A stretch of DNA of 64,000 bases from NCBI RefSeq assembly GCF_020283565.1, contig NC_060059.1, positions 33,530,838-33,594,837 of the forward strand. The letters run 5' to 3'. This document shows, piece by piece, positions 43,504-54,671 of the stretch. A program made the translations under genes and the position numbers. Source of the DNA: Trifolium pratense. Lineage: Eukaryota; Streptophyta; Magnoliopsida; Fabales; Fabaceae. The notes under the pieces were generated by a model, which was not told the DNA's origin, did not search any database, and worked only from the letters and a program-made list of their open reading frames with translations. Numbering within the stretch: position 1 is the first letter of the stretch; each line of letters starts with the position of its first letter.

Positions 43504-46500
43504 TCACCTGTGAGGAGCAGAAGTATGACTATGAGGCATAGGGTATGTCATAGGGACCATGTTCATCGGTGCGCCAGGTACAACGGTGCCAGGAACCGGT
43601 GCTCGAATACCATACGCCATGTGTGGAGGTGCAGAAAGATTCACAGGGGTGCCAACAGCAGATACTAAAGGTCCTCCGACAGGTTGTCCGATGGTTGGGG
43701 CGGCATATATTCCTGAACCTGGTATCCCGGTTGTGGACGGAGAAATTTGTTTAACTGATTTGCTTGCAGAATTTCCAGCGGAACCGTTCGTTTGACCGGT
43801 GATTGGTCCTTGAGGTGTTGAAACATCTCCATTGTTAACACTTGTAATATCATGTATGCTCGATCGCCGTCGGTCTTTGTTCATTGAGTTCAATCGAATG
43901 AAGTATTTTTGGGCGTGGCTTGCTACTTGTGTTGGTGTTCGGGTCACCACAAAGTTCCGTGATATACTTCGCCAGTCGCCTTTTCCGTACTTGTCCAGGC
44001 CCAGAAGAAATAACCTGTTAAACCAATTTAAAATTTTGAACCAAAAAAAGGAGAATCATTTCGTTAGAAACAGTAACCATAAAACTGTGAAGTTCACAAA
44101 CTGCTGCAAATGAAGTGTACATTTCAAAACCATTAGCAACAAAGTAAACTGAGGAAACACAAAGCAAGAGTAAACAAAATCAAGCAAAATCTCAGCATAA
44201 TACATTTGTGTGAATTCTGTTAAATATTTGGTTAGTTAGTTTGAGTAAGGAAACATGTTCCTTCTCGGTTAGGGTTTATCATTTACTTTTCTTCTTAATC
44301 TCTGGACTGTCATAGATATTACAATTTATGCAAGAACAATCTCCATTATCAAATTTTGTAAGTGTACGGCTCCATTCCATTGATATTTTCTGTTTTAGAT
44401 AGTAATAGAAGAGAATATCCTCTGGTCCTTACCTTCAGCAATCCTCTGCATGGTGAATCTTTCGGATGTCTCCCTATAGATGGTTGTCTCTCTCTCTCTG
44501 TATCTAGGCAAGACATTTGTCTTTGAATTGACTAAAATTGTAACAGAAGACAAACGATCACAAAGAGTTGCGAATTCGCTCACTTTCTTTGTGATACCCT
44601 TCTTTGCGTATAGGCAAATGTATCACCAAGAAGGTGAAGCTCGCCTATATGCAAAGAAGGTGACCGAACTCACCACTCTTTGTGGTCGCTTGTCCTCTGT
44701 TATAATTTTAGTCCTTCTAATTCTCAAACAAATGTCTTGCGAGATTCAGAGAAAGGCAACCACTTGATTGGCAAACATCTGAAGGATTCACCATGTAGAG
44801 GATTCATGAAGGTAAGGACCAGAGGATATTTTCTTGTTTATTTTATTTTTCTGAAAAACTTTCTAGCCACTTTAGATTGGGCGAACAAAAATAATATTAG
44901 AATCTAAAGTGGCTAGAAATTTTTTCAGAAAAATAAAATAAACAAGAAAATATCCTTTGGTACTAACCTTCAAGAATCCTCTGCATGGTGAATCTTTCAG
45001 ATGCCTCCTATCAATTGGTTGTCTCTCTATGTATCTGGGCAAGACATTTGTCTGAGAGTCAGGAGAGATTGAAATTGTAACATAGGACAAAATACCACAA
45101 AGAGTTGCGAGTTTGCTCACTTTCTTTGTGACACCGTTCTTTGCATATTGACAAGTTTCCCTTTTTTACTACACATCTCTTTCTTTGGAGATAGGCAAAT
45201 AGGTGAAACTTGGCTATCTGCAAAGAAAGAGAAATCTCATAAAGAAGGTGAAACTTGCCCTTGCGCAAAGAAGAGTATCACAAAGAAAGTGAGCAAACTC
45301 ACAACTCTTTATGATATTTTGTCCTCTGCTACAATTTCAATTTCTCCTGACTCTCAAACAGATGTCTTGCAAGATCCAGAGAGAGGCAACCAATTGATTG
45401 GCAAACATCCGAAAGATTCACGAAGCAGAGGATTCATGAAGGTAAGGACTAGAGGATGTTTTCGTCTGTTACTATCTAAAACAGAAGTTACAGAAAAAAG
45501 GAAATATCAATGGAATGGAGCCGCAAACAAAACCTAACTCAGGCATGTTGCCTATAGATAAGAAGAGAGTCTTAGAGAGTGTCTATCTTGCTATTTAAAA
45601 GTAGGGCCTTTTGGAATTAGCAAGGTAGGCACACCGTTGAAACTCTAACGGGCCTACCAAACCTAATGAACCTAACAATTTTCAATTAATGGATGCAGGA
45701 TACTATTTGTAAGAATATATGTAAAATATCTAACAGCGTCATTTTTTTTCTTATATATATTCTTACAAATATGTTAGAAGAATCTTAATTTAATCTTTAA
45801 GAATTTGTTTTTCAGGATTTGCTTCCTTATTTAATTAGGACACACCATATAATATCAACACAATTCAAATGCTAAGTAGTATAAAGTGTTGTCGTATAGT
45901 AGCGGCTACAGCAACACTGTAACATACCAGAATTTGAACAAGACGCTATTTTCCACAATTGCAACATGTTTTAAAGTTATAGGAAAATTTACAATGTAAC
46001 ACAACGGTTGCAATGTAATAGGTGCAATGACCTCATAAGACTACAAGTGCCCTAAAGGATTTTAGAAGTGGCCAATAGGTGGCGAAGGAGGGTGGGATTT
46101 GGGAGGGGAAGGACAGGGGAAAGTAGCTGCAATTGTCATATTTGATTGCAGAGGACTTAATCACAACAGCAATTTATGGGTAGGATCTTGAACTTAGGAT
46201 CGCACACTTCTACGGTCTTGCTACCCCTTGCCGTGTTTGTGTATGGCCAGAAACGTAAATCGGTGGGAGCGGTTGAGATCGATGTGCAAAGACCCCTTGC
46301 CGTGTTTGTGTATGGCCAGAACCGTAAATTGGTGGGAGCGGCTGTGATCGATGTGCAAAGACGTAGGAAAGGTGGAATCGTGCGATCCTTCAGATCCTGT
46401 TCGTCTTCCTAGCAAATCTGGGTTCGCAGGTCAGGTTCGTGACACATTTACTAAAAATGACCATTAACCTTCAAAACCTCTAAAAAACACATTTTTGCTT

Positions 46501-47677
46501 AGCTGTCGGGTACAACAGTACGCATCTCACCCATTATACCAATTAATTTGTGGAAATCTTTCCAATGCACACACTAAGCATTAATTTGTGGAAATCTTCC
46601 CAGTACTCCCATATTAATTGAAGATTCTTTACTAAATTATGTTGTTTTATATGAATATATATGAAACTGGTAGGATCTTACGATGTGTTACGAACCCTCA
46701 ATTCACGATCTTGTGAATCCTCCCAAATCTTGCGTAGTATCTCGACTCCCACTACCTAGATCCCATTTCATTGACAACAATATTTATTAAACCAAAGAAT
46801 GGTATATTGATGTTAACCCTAAAAGTACAGCAGTTCCCCCGATCGATTTGACTAATTCTAAGCTAGACTACTACATTCTCATATCATTTCTCTGAAAATG
46901 AACTTAGTTTAAAGGTAAATCATATTGACCATACTAATATATTACATGCACAATGACCTTAACACAATCGCAGATTGCAAAAAACAATGGTTTGTTCAAA
47001 TTCCACTATGCTACAGCCTACAACGCCGCTATTTCACAACACTTGTACTAAATCCCATATCATAAAACAATAGCAGTTGTTTAGATTATGCCACGTTATA
47101 GCGCTATAGCACTGCTATAGCCGATATTTGACAAAACTATTACAAACACAACAGATACATTTCGAGATGTTAAGATAATGTTCAGATTTCATATGGTAGG
47201 ATATAGAGTCAACAATTAAACACAGCAAAAAAAAATTATCAAAAGTAATCTAAATCAGCATAAAGATTTTATCAAAAACATATGCAAAGATAAAACTTGC
47301 CTGTGCTCTTCCTCAGTCCAAGCAATACCCTTCCGTCGTTCTTGATCCGATCTTGAAGCCTTAGTTCCATGGTTAGACTCGTTATTGTGCCCATTCTTTT
47401 TCCCCCCAACTCCTTCATCGCTAGCTTGACCTGTTGATCCCTCCGAAGAAGAATTATACGACGGTAAAGGCACACAACCAGCTTCAATCTGGCTAACATC
47501 ATCAACCAAGAGCTCATAATGCTCTTTAATTTCTTCCACAGTCTTCCCCGGTACATCAGCCGCAATCTTCTCCCATCGATCCGAAGCATCCTCAGGATAA
47601 GTCGCCAAGGCATTTTCAAATGCTATGTCTTGCTCCCTGCTCCACTCCGAGCTACTATCCACTTCATCCATAGCCAT
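43504..47677 (-). CDS. DIVARICATA-type MYB/SANT transcription factor
   Basis: Minus-strand exons are 47677-47301 (377 nt) and 44014-43504 (511 nt), giving 295 aa. The first MYB/SANT domain is residues 11-60 (W12, W35; [20 protein letters not shown]). A Ser/Asn/Gly-rich linker follows. The second MYB domain is residues 116-166 ([10 protein letters not shown] through W140) with the SHAQKYF signature at 158-164. The C-terminal third is Pro/Gly/Val-rich. This is the standard layout of DIVARICATA-like R-R-type MYBs, nuclear DNA-binding regulators. The start MAMDEVD at 47677 is the first ATG in frame. The intron starts GCAAGT and ends AACAG, a GC-AG intron. Splicing there restores an Arg codon and an unbroken domain. 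The intron is 3286 nt and holds a foldback (44368-45522) and a 69-bp tandem duplication. Role in floral or stress regulation is family knowledge only. Confidence 0.93.
44368..45522. repeat. 1.15-kb four-unit foldback in MYB intron
   Basis: Four related units of roughly 230-300 bp alternate in strand: minus 44390-44610, plus 44615-44885, minus 44894-45170, plus 45230-45480. The outer flanks GGCTCCATTCCATTGATATT (44368) and its inverse (ends 45522) pair, and the inner flanks (TCTAGCCACTTTAGATT and inverse near 44865-44915) pair. Each unit reads on its sense strand CTCACAACTCTTT, GTCTTGC, AGAGAGGCAACC, GATTCATGAAGGTAAGGAC. An exon-like frame ending at AAG|GTAAGG suggests a captured exon edge. 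The encoded phrase [20 protein letters not shown] is not recognised. Confidence 0.75.
45523..47300 (-). other. 5' part of the MYB intron
   Basis: Apart from the 69-bp tandem repeat no structure is recognised. It is intronic by the exon assignment of the MYB gene. Confidence 0.5.
46223..46360. repeat. Two tandem 69-bp repeats
   Basis: Copies at 46223-46291 and 46292-46360 begin ACCCCTTGCCGTGTTTGTGT and differ at about four bases. The unit is a multiple of three, so both strands stay open for about 65-78 codons. That explains the long frames here without a gene. It lies in the MYB intron. Confidence 0.8.
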
Positions 47678-49332
47678 AGTCTTGTTGTAGAAGAGAAAAT
47701 GTTTCAACTTTCAAGTTTCAACCTAATTGCTCTAAATCTAGGTTAAGGACATGTTAAACACCGAACCACAACAAGACACAACACAAACTCTCTTGTTTGA
47801 ATTTTGAGAATTCTGGATCTAGCTTCTTTCTTTGGTGATGATTCCCACTAGTATTAACTTTGATGGTATGAAAAACTGTGGGAGAAAAGAAGATCTTTTG
47901 TACTATAAGGTTCAGACTAAACAGAAACCTCTGAGATGAACAGAGTTTAATACCAATGAAAACAAAGAAATCTCTGAGATATGTGAAATTTCCAAAGGTG
48001 GGTTTGCTTCAGAAATCAAAAAAGATGGACACTTGTGAATTCCTGACCTACTGATGAATGAAAAGGCAATAAAGTTTCAGTTAGAACATGAGAAATATCC
48101 AGAGTCTGACAAAAAAACAATAAATCTTAGATTCAATAGTTGATGACACTTTAAAGAGAAGTGAAAATTTTAGAAATAATGAAATGGTTATTACTAAGCT
48201 ATGATTTGTAATATAAGAAAGAGACATTTCATAAACAAACAAAGTAGGAAAAACTATTATGATTGTAATGGATAAAGATTGCATTCAAATTGCTATTTCT
48301 CATTCAATTCAATAAAAACATAATCTTTAGTTTACCATAGTAGTACTGATAACAACACTTTTCACAGCACAGGCCCACTCAACTTTTTCTCACTCACAAG
48401 AGTAACTACTTTAAAGCTAATTTTCACCAGACAAGATCAGTATTTATACATAATGTATGTTTGGATTGACGACGAGTTTGGCATAACCACAGTGGCACCG
48501 TGATTTTGGTAAAAAGTCAAAATTACTATGTCACATCACATAGTGATTCCGCCAAATCTACTATCAATCCAAACATACACATAAGAGATAGCAATTCATA
48601 ATCCAAGAAGACAAGGAAAATAATATAATCTCAAAAGGTTTTAAACCAAAATTACGATGTCACATACACATGATGTAAAAATTACATACAAGTGATTATG
48701 AAATAATCTAATCTCAAAAGGTTTTAAACCAAGACAAGAAAACTAACCTCTTCAAAATGCAATGAAGCTGCTCATCAAATGTAAATTTCATTCAGAAGCT
48801 GTAAAAAAATGGTGTCATAAGAGGTGAAATTAATTAGCAAATAATCTCCACTTAAAAACACTAGAAGAAAAAATTACTTACATCATACATGATGAAAAGT
48901 TAATAACATTGGATGCAAAATGTCACAGGAACTGTCAAGTTTCTGACACATTAACCAACCATCATGTCAAAAAAAACAAAAGATTTTTTTCACTTCACCT
49001 AACATATACATTCACAGTTAAGTAAAACCTAAGTTTTAGTGTGAGTGTGACACAGTAAAAGACAATTTCACCCACCAACATTTTTTTCCCAATTTCAAAA
49101 TTAAAACCACAAAATATTTCATTTCATAAAATTACATTTCAAAAACCTAATTTCATACAACCCTAATTAAAAATCCAAACTTTAATCTGAAAAGGGGTTA
49201 AGAAAAAACCCTAAATTTTAATGTGAAAATTCAATTAAAAGGGTGGTAAAATTGAATTAAAAAAAAAATCATAATTCATAAATGACATTGATGGGTTATT
49301 ATCTTGAAAACACACAAAGTTGTGCAGATGGG
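47678..49332 (-). other. Upstream region and possible 5' UTR of the MYB gene
   Basis: The first 150 bases upstream are leader-like. A candidate non-coding exon at 48748-48798 is framed by TTTTACAG and GAG|GTTAGT and contains an out-of-frame ATG. Inverted ends ATGTTTGGATTGA and TCAATCCAAACAT at 48457-48581 mark a 125-bp MITE. Transcript structure cannot be settled from sequence. Confidence 0.35.
48457..48581. mobile_element. 125-bp palindromic MITE
   Basis: TATGTTTGGATTGACGACGA at the left pairs with the inverse at the right (TCAATCCAAACATA). Internal GTGACAT/ATGTCAC words also pair. No target duplication is clear. Confidence 0.6.
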
Positions 49333-49709
49333 TCAATTTGGTCCCATCCCAACAACAGCTTTGCTACAAATAGGACAAGTTGTGGTTGAAAAAGCCACAA
49401 CCCAAGTTGCAAAAACCACAGGAATCTGCAGCAACCCATTAATATCTGACAGATAAATACAACATCAAGAGAGAGAAATTCAGGAATAAACCAAAAGCAA
49501 TATATTTAGACTCAGACAGAAACATAAAGATTGAATTTTTATTTTCATTTTTATTCAATCAAAATTAAAATTAAAAATGAAATTGGTATCATCAATCATA
49601 AAATTGTAAAAGGGGTGTGATGATTTATGAGAATATATGAAATTGTTAAATGATTACCTTTATCCATGTTGTGCAATGCTTCAATGTTTGTAGTCGCTGC
49701 TTGGTTCAT
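49333..49709 (-). CDS. Candidate small two-exon gene, 54 aa, unknown
   Basis: Minus-strand exons are 49709-49658 (52 nt, MNQAATTNIEALHNMDK) and 49445-49333 (113 nt, INGLLQIPVVFATWVVAFST, then TTCPICSKAVVGMGPN). The donor AAAG|GTAATC and acceptor CTGTCAG|AT keep the frame and restore Asp. A TATA-like TATTTATAAAC (inverse of 49768-49778) lies about 60 bases before the ATG. The second exon has one hydrophobic segment followed by a CPIC pair of cysteines, so it could be a tail-anchored or metal-binding micropeptide. I do not recognise a family. The alternative is an upstream open frame or leader exons of the MYB transcript, which starts 1.65 kb downstream on the same strand. Confidence 0.5.
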
Positions 49710-49867
49710 TGAGTTGGTGTGAGGACTGTTGCATAAACACAAAGAGTCAAAAAATGTTGTGTTTTGTGTTTATAAATAGTGGACTGTTCTTACTGACATG
49801 TCTCTCTCTAGTTTCTTTGTCTTGTTTTGCTCTTCTTCTTTTTTTCAATGTTTTGCTCTTATTTCCC

Positions 49868-50480
49868 CTCTATTTAAAATGTATATCATTCAACATTATT
49901 ACACACAGATTAAGAAATGCAATAATAATTTGGTCAAAAGATATATTATTTTCTGATTTTAAAATGAAAAAAAAATTAGATTCATGGAATAAATCATGTA
50001 TTTAGACTATAAATTAGTTTAAATACATAATTTATTCAATTTACGTCTCTATTTAAAATGAATATTGTTCAACATTATTACAGACAGATTAAGAAATATA
50101 ATAATAGTTTGGTCAAAAGATATATTATTTTCTGATTTTAAAATTTATAAGCTTTTTTATTTAGATTCATCGAATGAATCATGTATTTAGACTAGTCTAA
50201 ATACATAATTTAGTTAATGAATTTATAAAAAAAAATTGTTTAATATTCAAAAAAAAATTCCTGATTTTTCTTTTTCCAATGCTTTGCTCTTACTATTTAC
50301 TCACTCTATTTAAAATAAATATCATTCAACATTTTTACATACAAGAAATATACTAATTTGGTCAAAAGATATATTATTTCATGATTTTAAATTTAGGCAA
50401 AAAAATAAATTTAGATTCATTGAATAAATTATGTATTTAGACCATAAACAATTTAAATACATAATTTATTCAAAGAATTT
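49868..50480. repeat. Three diverged tandem copies of a ~200-bp block
   Basis: Copies start at about 49868, 50046 and 50306. They share CTCTATTTAAAATG, GGTCAAAAGATATATTATTT, TTAGATTCAT(G/C)GAAT and AATACATAATTTATTCAA. The block ends in an inverted pair (CATGTATTTAGAC and TTTAAATACATAA). They lie just upstream of the 54-aa candidate gene. Confidence 0.75.
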
Positions 50481-50542
50481 AAAATAGTTCTTTTTTCAAA
50501 ATGGAAGAGAGTAACAGTTTTACTAATTAATGTTAATAATTA

Positions 50543-50650
50543 CTCCGTCCCAAATTGGTCAAAAAAAGTTGATGTATTTGGTTCAAAATTTGGACTAAAT
50601 ACATCTACTTTGTTTGACCAATTTTTTCTTATATTTTAGGACGAAGAGAG
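50543..50650. mobile_element. Short Stowaway-like MITE
   Basis: CTCCGTCCCAAATTGGTCAA at the left and its partner (TTTGACCAATTTTTTC...AGGACGAAGAG) at the right are inverted, flanked by TA. Length 108 bp. Confidence 0.65.
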
Positions 50651-50652
50651 TA

Positions 50653-52079
50653 TTGGCAAACATTCAACAAAAAATGTTGGTCAAAGTCGAATATAATATT
50701 TTAAAGGAAAAGATTAACTATTTATTAAAAAAATGTAAATAATATTGTCCCCGTAAGATTAACTCAATTCGTAAATATATCGCATATATTATACAAAGTT
50801 GGAATTCGAACTTTGAACACTTCAATTATTTACCTTTAATGTGAACTTACTAACCATTGTCTTACTAGACAAAACAAATATAGATAACATTTGTTTTTGA
50901 AATAATTTTTTATTTTGCAAAAGTGACTGTCAATGGATGGAGTATTGTTCAAAATCTACATTTGTAAATCTTTATTGAGATATTATTAATTTGGATAATA
51001 ATTTTTAAAGAAACTTATCGATTATTTTAATATTTTGAAGTGATTGTGTGTTTAGAGAGTCAAAGTTTTCATATAAAATATGTCATGCCCCTTGATTAGA
51101 ATATAAAAATATTTCATTTATTAATTTAATTTATACACAGTTTCAGTGTAAAATTATTTGACACATACGTCCAATAATATACCAACACACCATGTATTAT
51201 TATTTTTTTGGTTACCACACCATATATTGTTTTAAAACACGCATGATGTTTCACGTTCATTAAATGATGTGGCAACACATCATTGAAGGCATGTTGAAAT
51301 TATTTTTACACCGACAGTGCACAACAATTAAACTCTACATGCATGTGAAAAATATATTTTACACCGACACTATATATAAATTAAATTCTTACAAATATTA
51401 TAGTTTTTTTTCTTATTAAGGTGAATCTACAACAAATATTATAGTTTTTTTTTTCTTTTTAGTGAACCACACACGTTTATTTATACAAGTTTTTATGCAT
51501 TTTGGCCTACATAAACCGTCTGGGTTGTTATAGACCACACATTTGCTTACTGTTAGGGGGAAGGGGAATGAAATTCAAGTTTCTTTCAAAGGAGGAGAGT
51601 GTAATTTCTCTAATATATTTTGTACAAGAGGGAAGAGGAGTGTATATTTTAACATAAGAGGAGAGTGTAGTGTAATTTAAACATCTCTCAAGGAATGAAA
51701 GTGTAATTTACTCTAAAAAATAAGTAGGGCTAAACGCAACTATAGTTCTATTCATTTCAAATTAAATTAAAACTGATAAATAAATTAAAAAGATAATATT
51801 TTGACATAAATTAAAACAAACAAACCCTATATAGTAGTTCTCAATAATTAAATATATTTTCAATTTTTTTTAATCTACAAGACTACATCAAAATTAACAG
51901 AATACCATGTTGATTGTGAATCATCAAAAATCGTAATTGTAAAGCCACTAGATTTGGTTTAGTGGTGAGGGGTTTAGGTTGTATACATGAGGTCATGAGT
52001 TCGATCCTCTTTTCCGTTGTAAACAATAAGAAAACCGTAATTGTAACTCCTTTTTAACATAATATATAACTTGTGTACT
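50653..52079. other. Non-coding with MITE and SINE pieces
   Basis: A MITE of the 9535 family lies at about 51120-51390 (TACACCGACAGTGCACAACA). A TIR-like block follows at 51530-51745. A tRNA-related SINE lies at about 51955-52030 (GATTTGGTTTAGTGGTGAGG then GAGTTCGATCC). No host gene is seen. Confidence 0.45.
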
Positions 52080-52898
52080 AGGTCGTTACTTAGGTCGCGG
52101 AATACCATATTACCCTTGGCCGTTACTTATGTCACGAAATACTTCCCGAGACTCAAGTCACGTATGTGTAAAAAAATTCATAACTCCAAAGGACCACAGA
52201 TTAACACCACAATCAACACCATACTACCCAATATTTGAGCTTCTACATCTGATACCTAAGTCACGGGCTGACAGTTTTAAACATATCGCGACTTAGGTCA
52301 CGAACGGTCCAACGTATATAAGAAACACGCCCCAACTTCTCCCCTCATTCTGTCACTTTCAAACACGAGTAAAACCATCCAAATTCACTCCAAAACCCCA
52401 AAAAATCGAAAACAACTCCAAATTCAACCATTTCTTCACCATTCCACTCGGAATCAAGGCCCAAACATCATACAATGGCAGGTTATTAATTCATTTGTTC
52501 GGTTAAATTTACGATTTTTCGCTTTCTTAATTTTTTTGAGTATTGTTCAAATCTGTGACGTTATACAATTAAGCTTTTAATTTCGTGTTGTTGCTGTTGA
52601 TTGGTATGAATTTAGGATAAATTAGGCTAGGGTTTGCGTTTTGTTGATGTTTTATGTGACTGGAATATTCCGCGACCTAAGTCACAGATGTGTATTGATA
52701 TTGTTGTGTTGTGATTTTTCTGAAAGACTTATATAATGCAATTGACAGGAAAGGAAGAGGGTTCATCACGTCCTAGAGGAAAGGGCGCCACAACGTCGAT
52801 ATGACGCGTGAAAGATCAAGCATTGGCAGCACGGGGGGATCGCAAGCAATGTCTGCGTGTGGCTCGGACACAACCACAACCTGACCCACAATGTGACC

Positions 52899-52903
52899 TA
52901 GAG
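52899..52903. repeat. TSD of the 8-kb element, left copy
   Basis: TAGAG, repeated exactly at 60883-60887. Confidence 0.93.
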
Positions 52904-54087
52904 TGTAACGACCCAATTTTCATATTATTATTTTTATGTGTTAAAATATTTTATTTAACGTGGCATTTTAATTAAGTTAATAACTTGAGTTATTTATCGA
53001 ATACTTTAGTTATTAAGCGAGTAGAGTGAGTTAACGCGTTATTGGGCCAAGCCAATTGGGCTTGAGGCCCAATGGGCCTTGAGTGTGTGTGAGGGGGCGC
53101 CCATTAAGGGCAAGGAAGAGAGAGAGAAATTCATTTCTCATGGTTCTTGTGTTCTTGAGAGGAGAAGAGGAGATCTTGGGAGCTAGAGCAAGGGGAGAGC
53201 TAGGGATTCGAGATCTTCGTCGTGTTTTCTTCGAATCCAGGTAAGAGAGTAGATTTCATATTCGTGGGTGACTCGAGGAAGGGGAGAATGTCGATTTCTC
53301 CTCACCCGAACTTCCTCCACCCCATTTTCGTTTTAGCTTAGAACGGATTTTCTTGATGGAAATCGTTCCTAAGGTTCTTGATATGTTTAACATGCTTGTA
53401 ACATGATTAATGAACGGAAATAATGGTTAAAACGAGCTTTCTAATGGATTAAACTCAAGAACTTTGTGTTCTTGAGAGTTTTGATGAAAAAGTGTCAATC
53501 TTTACTTTTTCGATGTTTATGGCGTAGATCTGAGAAATGAACCGTCCTTTTGTGTTTAGATATGTTTGTTTTGCTTGAATATGAACTTATTTGGGGTTTA
53601 TAACATGAAAAATGGTTTATATGAGAATCTTGAGAGTTTAGAGTTTGAAATGAGAAATGTAGAAAATTGTTATCTATGAGGTCTGAACCTTTACGTGCAA
53701 TTTTGACCTCTTTTCGTTGTGAACTGGTTTTAGTGATCAACATAAAAGTTGTAGCCCTGTTTGTTAGCTTTCCAACGAGTATATGTGCGTCTCCATTGGA
53801 CTTTCGTAGCCCAAGTTATGATCGTTGCAATGAGAGGATGTCCAATAATTTCCGCCTGAAACGGCAGAGCAGTGAGCAGCCAGCCTTTCAGATGTTTTTC
53901 CGCCCCAGGCGTAAATATTTCCGCCCCGGGCGTAAATACTGCAGTTTGCACCAGTTTTTCATCTGTGATCTTCCTTTGCATGTAGTTTTGAATCAGTGTC
54001 TTATTCTTACATGATTGTTGATGATTGTTGATGCTTGTTGATGCTTATAATGATTGTTAATCATGTATGAAGAATAAATGAAGTATA

Positions 54088-54391
54088 TTAAGGTGTTAAT
54101 CAACTTAATAAAGAAGGATATTAGAATTATGTTATTCTAATAAAGAAGTATATCGAATTATGTTATTCGATAAAGACGGATATTAAGGTATTGATTATCT
54201 TAATAAAGACGGACGTTGGATAGTGTTCCACGTTATTGTTGACGGGCTATATGCCAAAATTGTTGATGAATATATTCATGAGTGTTGAGTGCATACATCA
54301 TGAATATTTAGGGATATTGGCTTGTCCAATAAAGAAGGATATCGAACTATATTGTTTGATAAAGAAGGATATCGGAGGTGAAATACCCTGA
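54088..54391. repeat. Array of covarying short hairpins in the LTR
   Basis: Successive hairpins are separated by a near-constant spacer ATAAAGA(A/C)GGATAT, with a period of 30-33 bases in the first four. Stems differ but pair: TTAGAAT/ATTCTAA (54121-54140), TCGAAT/ATTCGA (54153-54170), TTAAGGTA/TATCTTAA (54183-54203), ATTGG/CCAAT (54316-54330), TCGAAC/GTTTGA (54342-54359), TCGGAGGT/ACCCTGA (54372-54391). A weaker one is at 54088-54108. The same array lies in the 3' LTR, 5634 bases on. Confidence 0.75.
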
Positions 54392-54543
54392 TAAAGAAGA
54401 TGGTACCACATGCATTAGAGGTGTCTAGAGGACATAGCATGAATGTGAAGCATTAGATTGCATTAGGGATTATGTGTGCATTTATGATAAATGATGTTTG
54501 ACACATACTTGGTAAATGTTGATTGTTAATCGGTACGTGAGGA

Positions 54544-54671
54544 GCAGAGTCCGTCATGACTATAAAATGAACAACGCAGAGTCCGTCATGACTATAAAAT
54601 GAACAACGCAGAGTCCGTCATGACTATAAATTGAACAACGTAGGGTCCGTCATGACCATAATCTGAACAAT
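54544..54671. repeat. Four tandem 32-bp repeats in the LTR
   Basis: Unit GCAGAGTCCGTCATGAC plus ATAAAATGAACAAC-type tail, at 54544, 54576, 54608 and 54640. The last copy is the most diverged. Each unit carries the palindrome GTCATGAC. Repeated in the 3' LTR at 60178-60305. Confidence 0.9.

Noticed and set aside
46176..46415. Overlapping frames on both strands with an internal repeat
   Set aside because: A 69-bp tandem duplication, a multiple of three, doubles a chance open stretch within the MYB intron. No domain and no start context.
53495..54014. Frames of 80-115 codons in the LTRs (also at 59129-59615)
   Set aside because: They lie in non-coding LTR sequence, have no recognisable domain, and one plus-strand frame is cut to 70 codons in the 3' LTR by a single base change.
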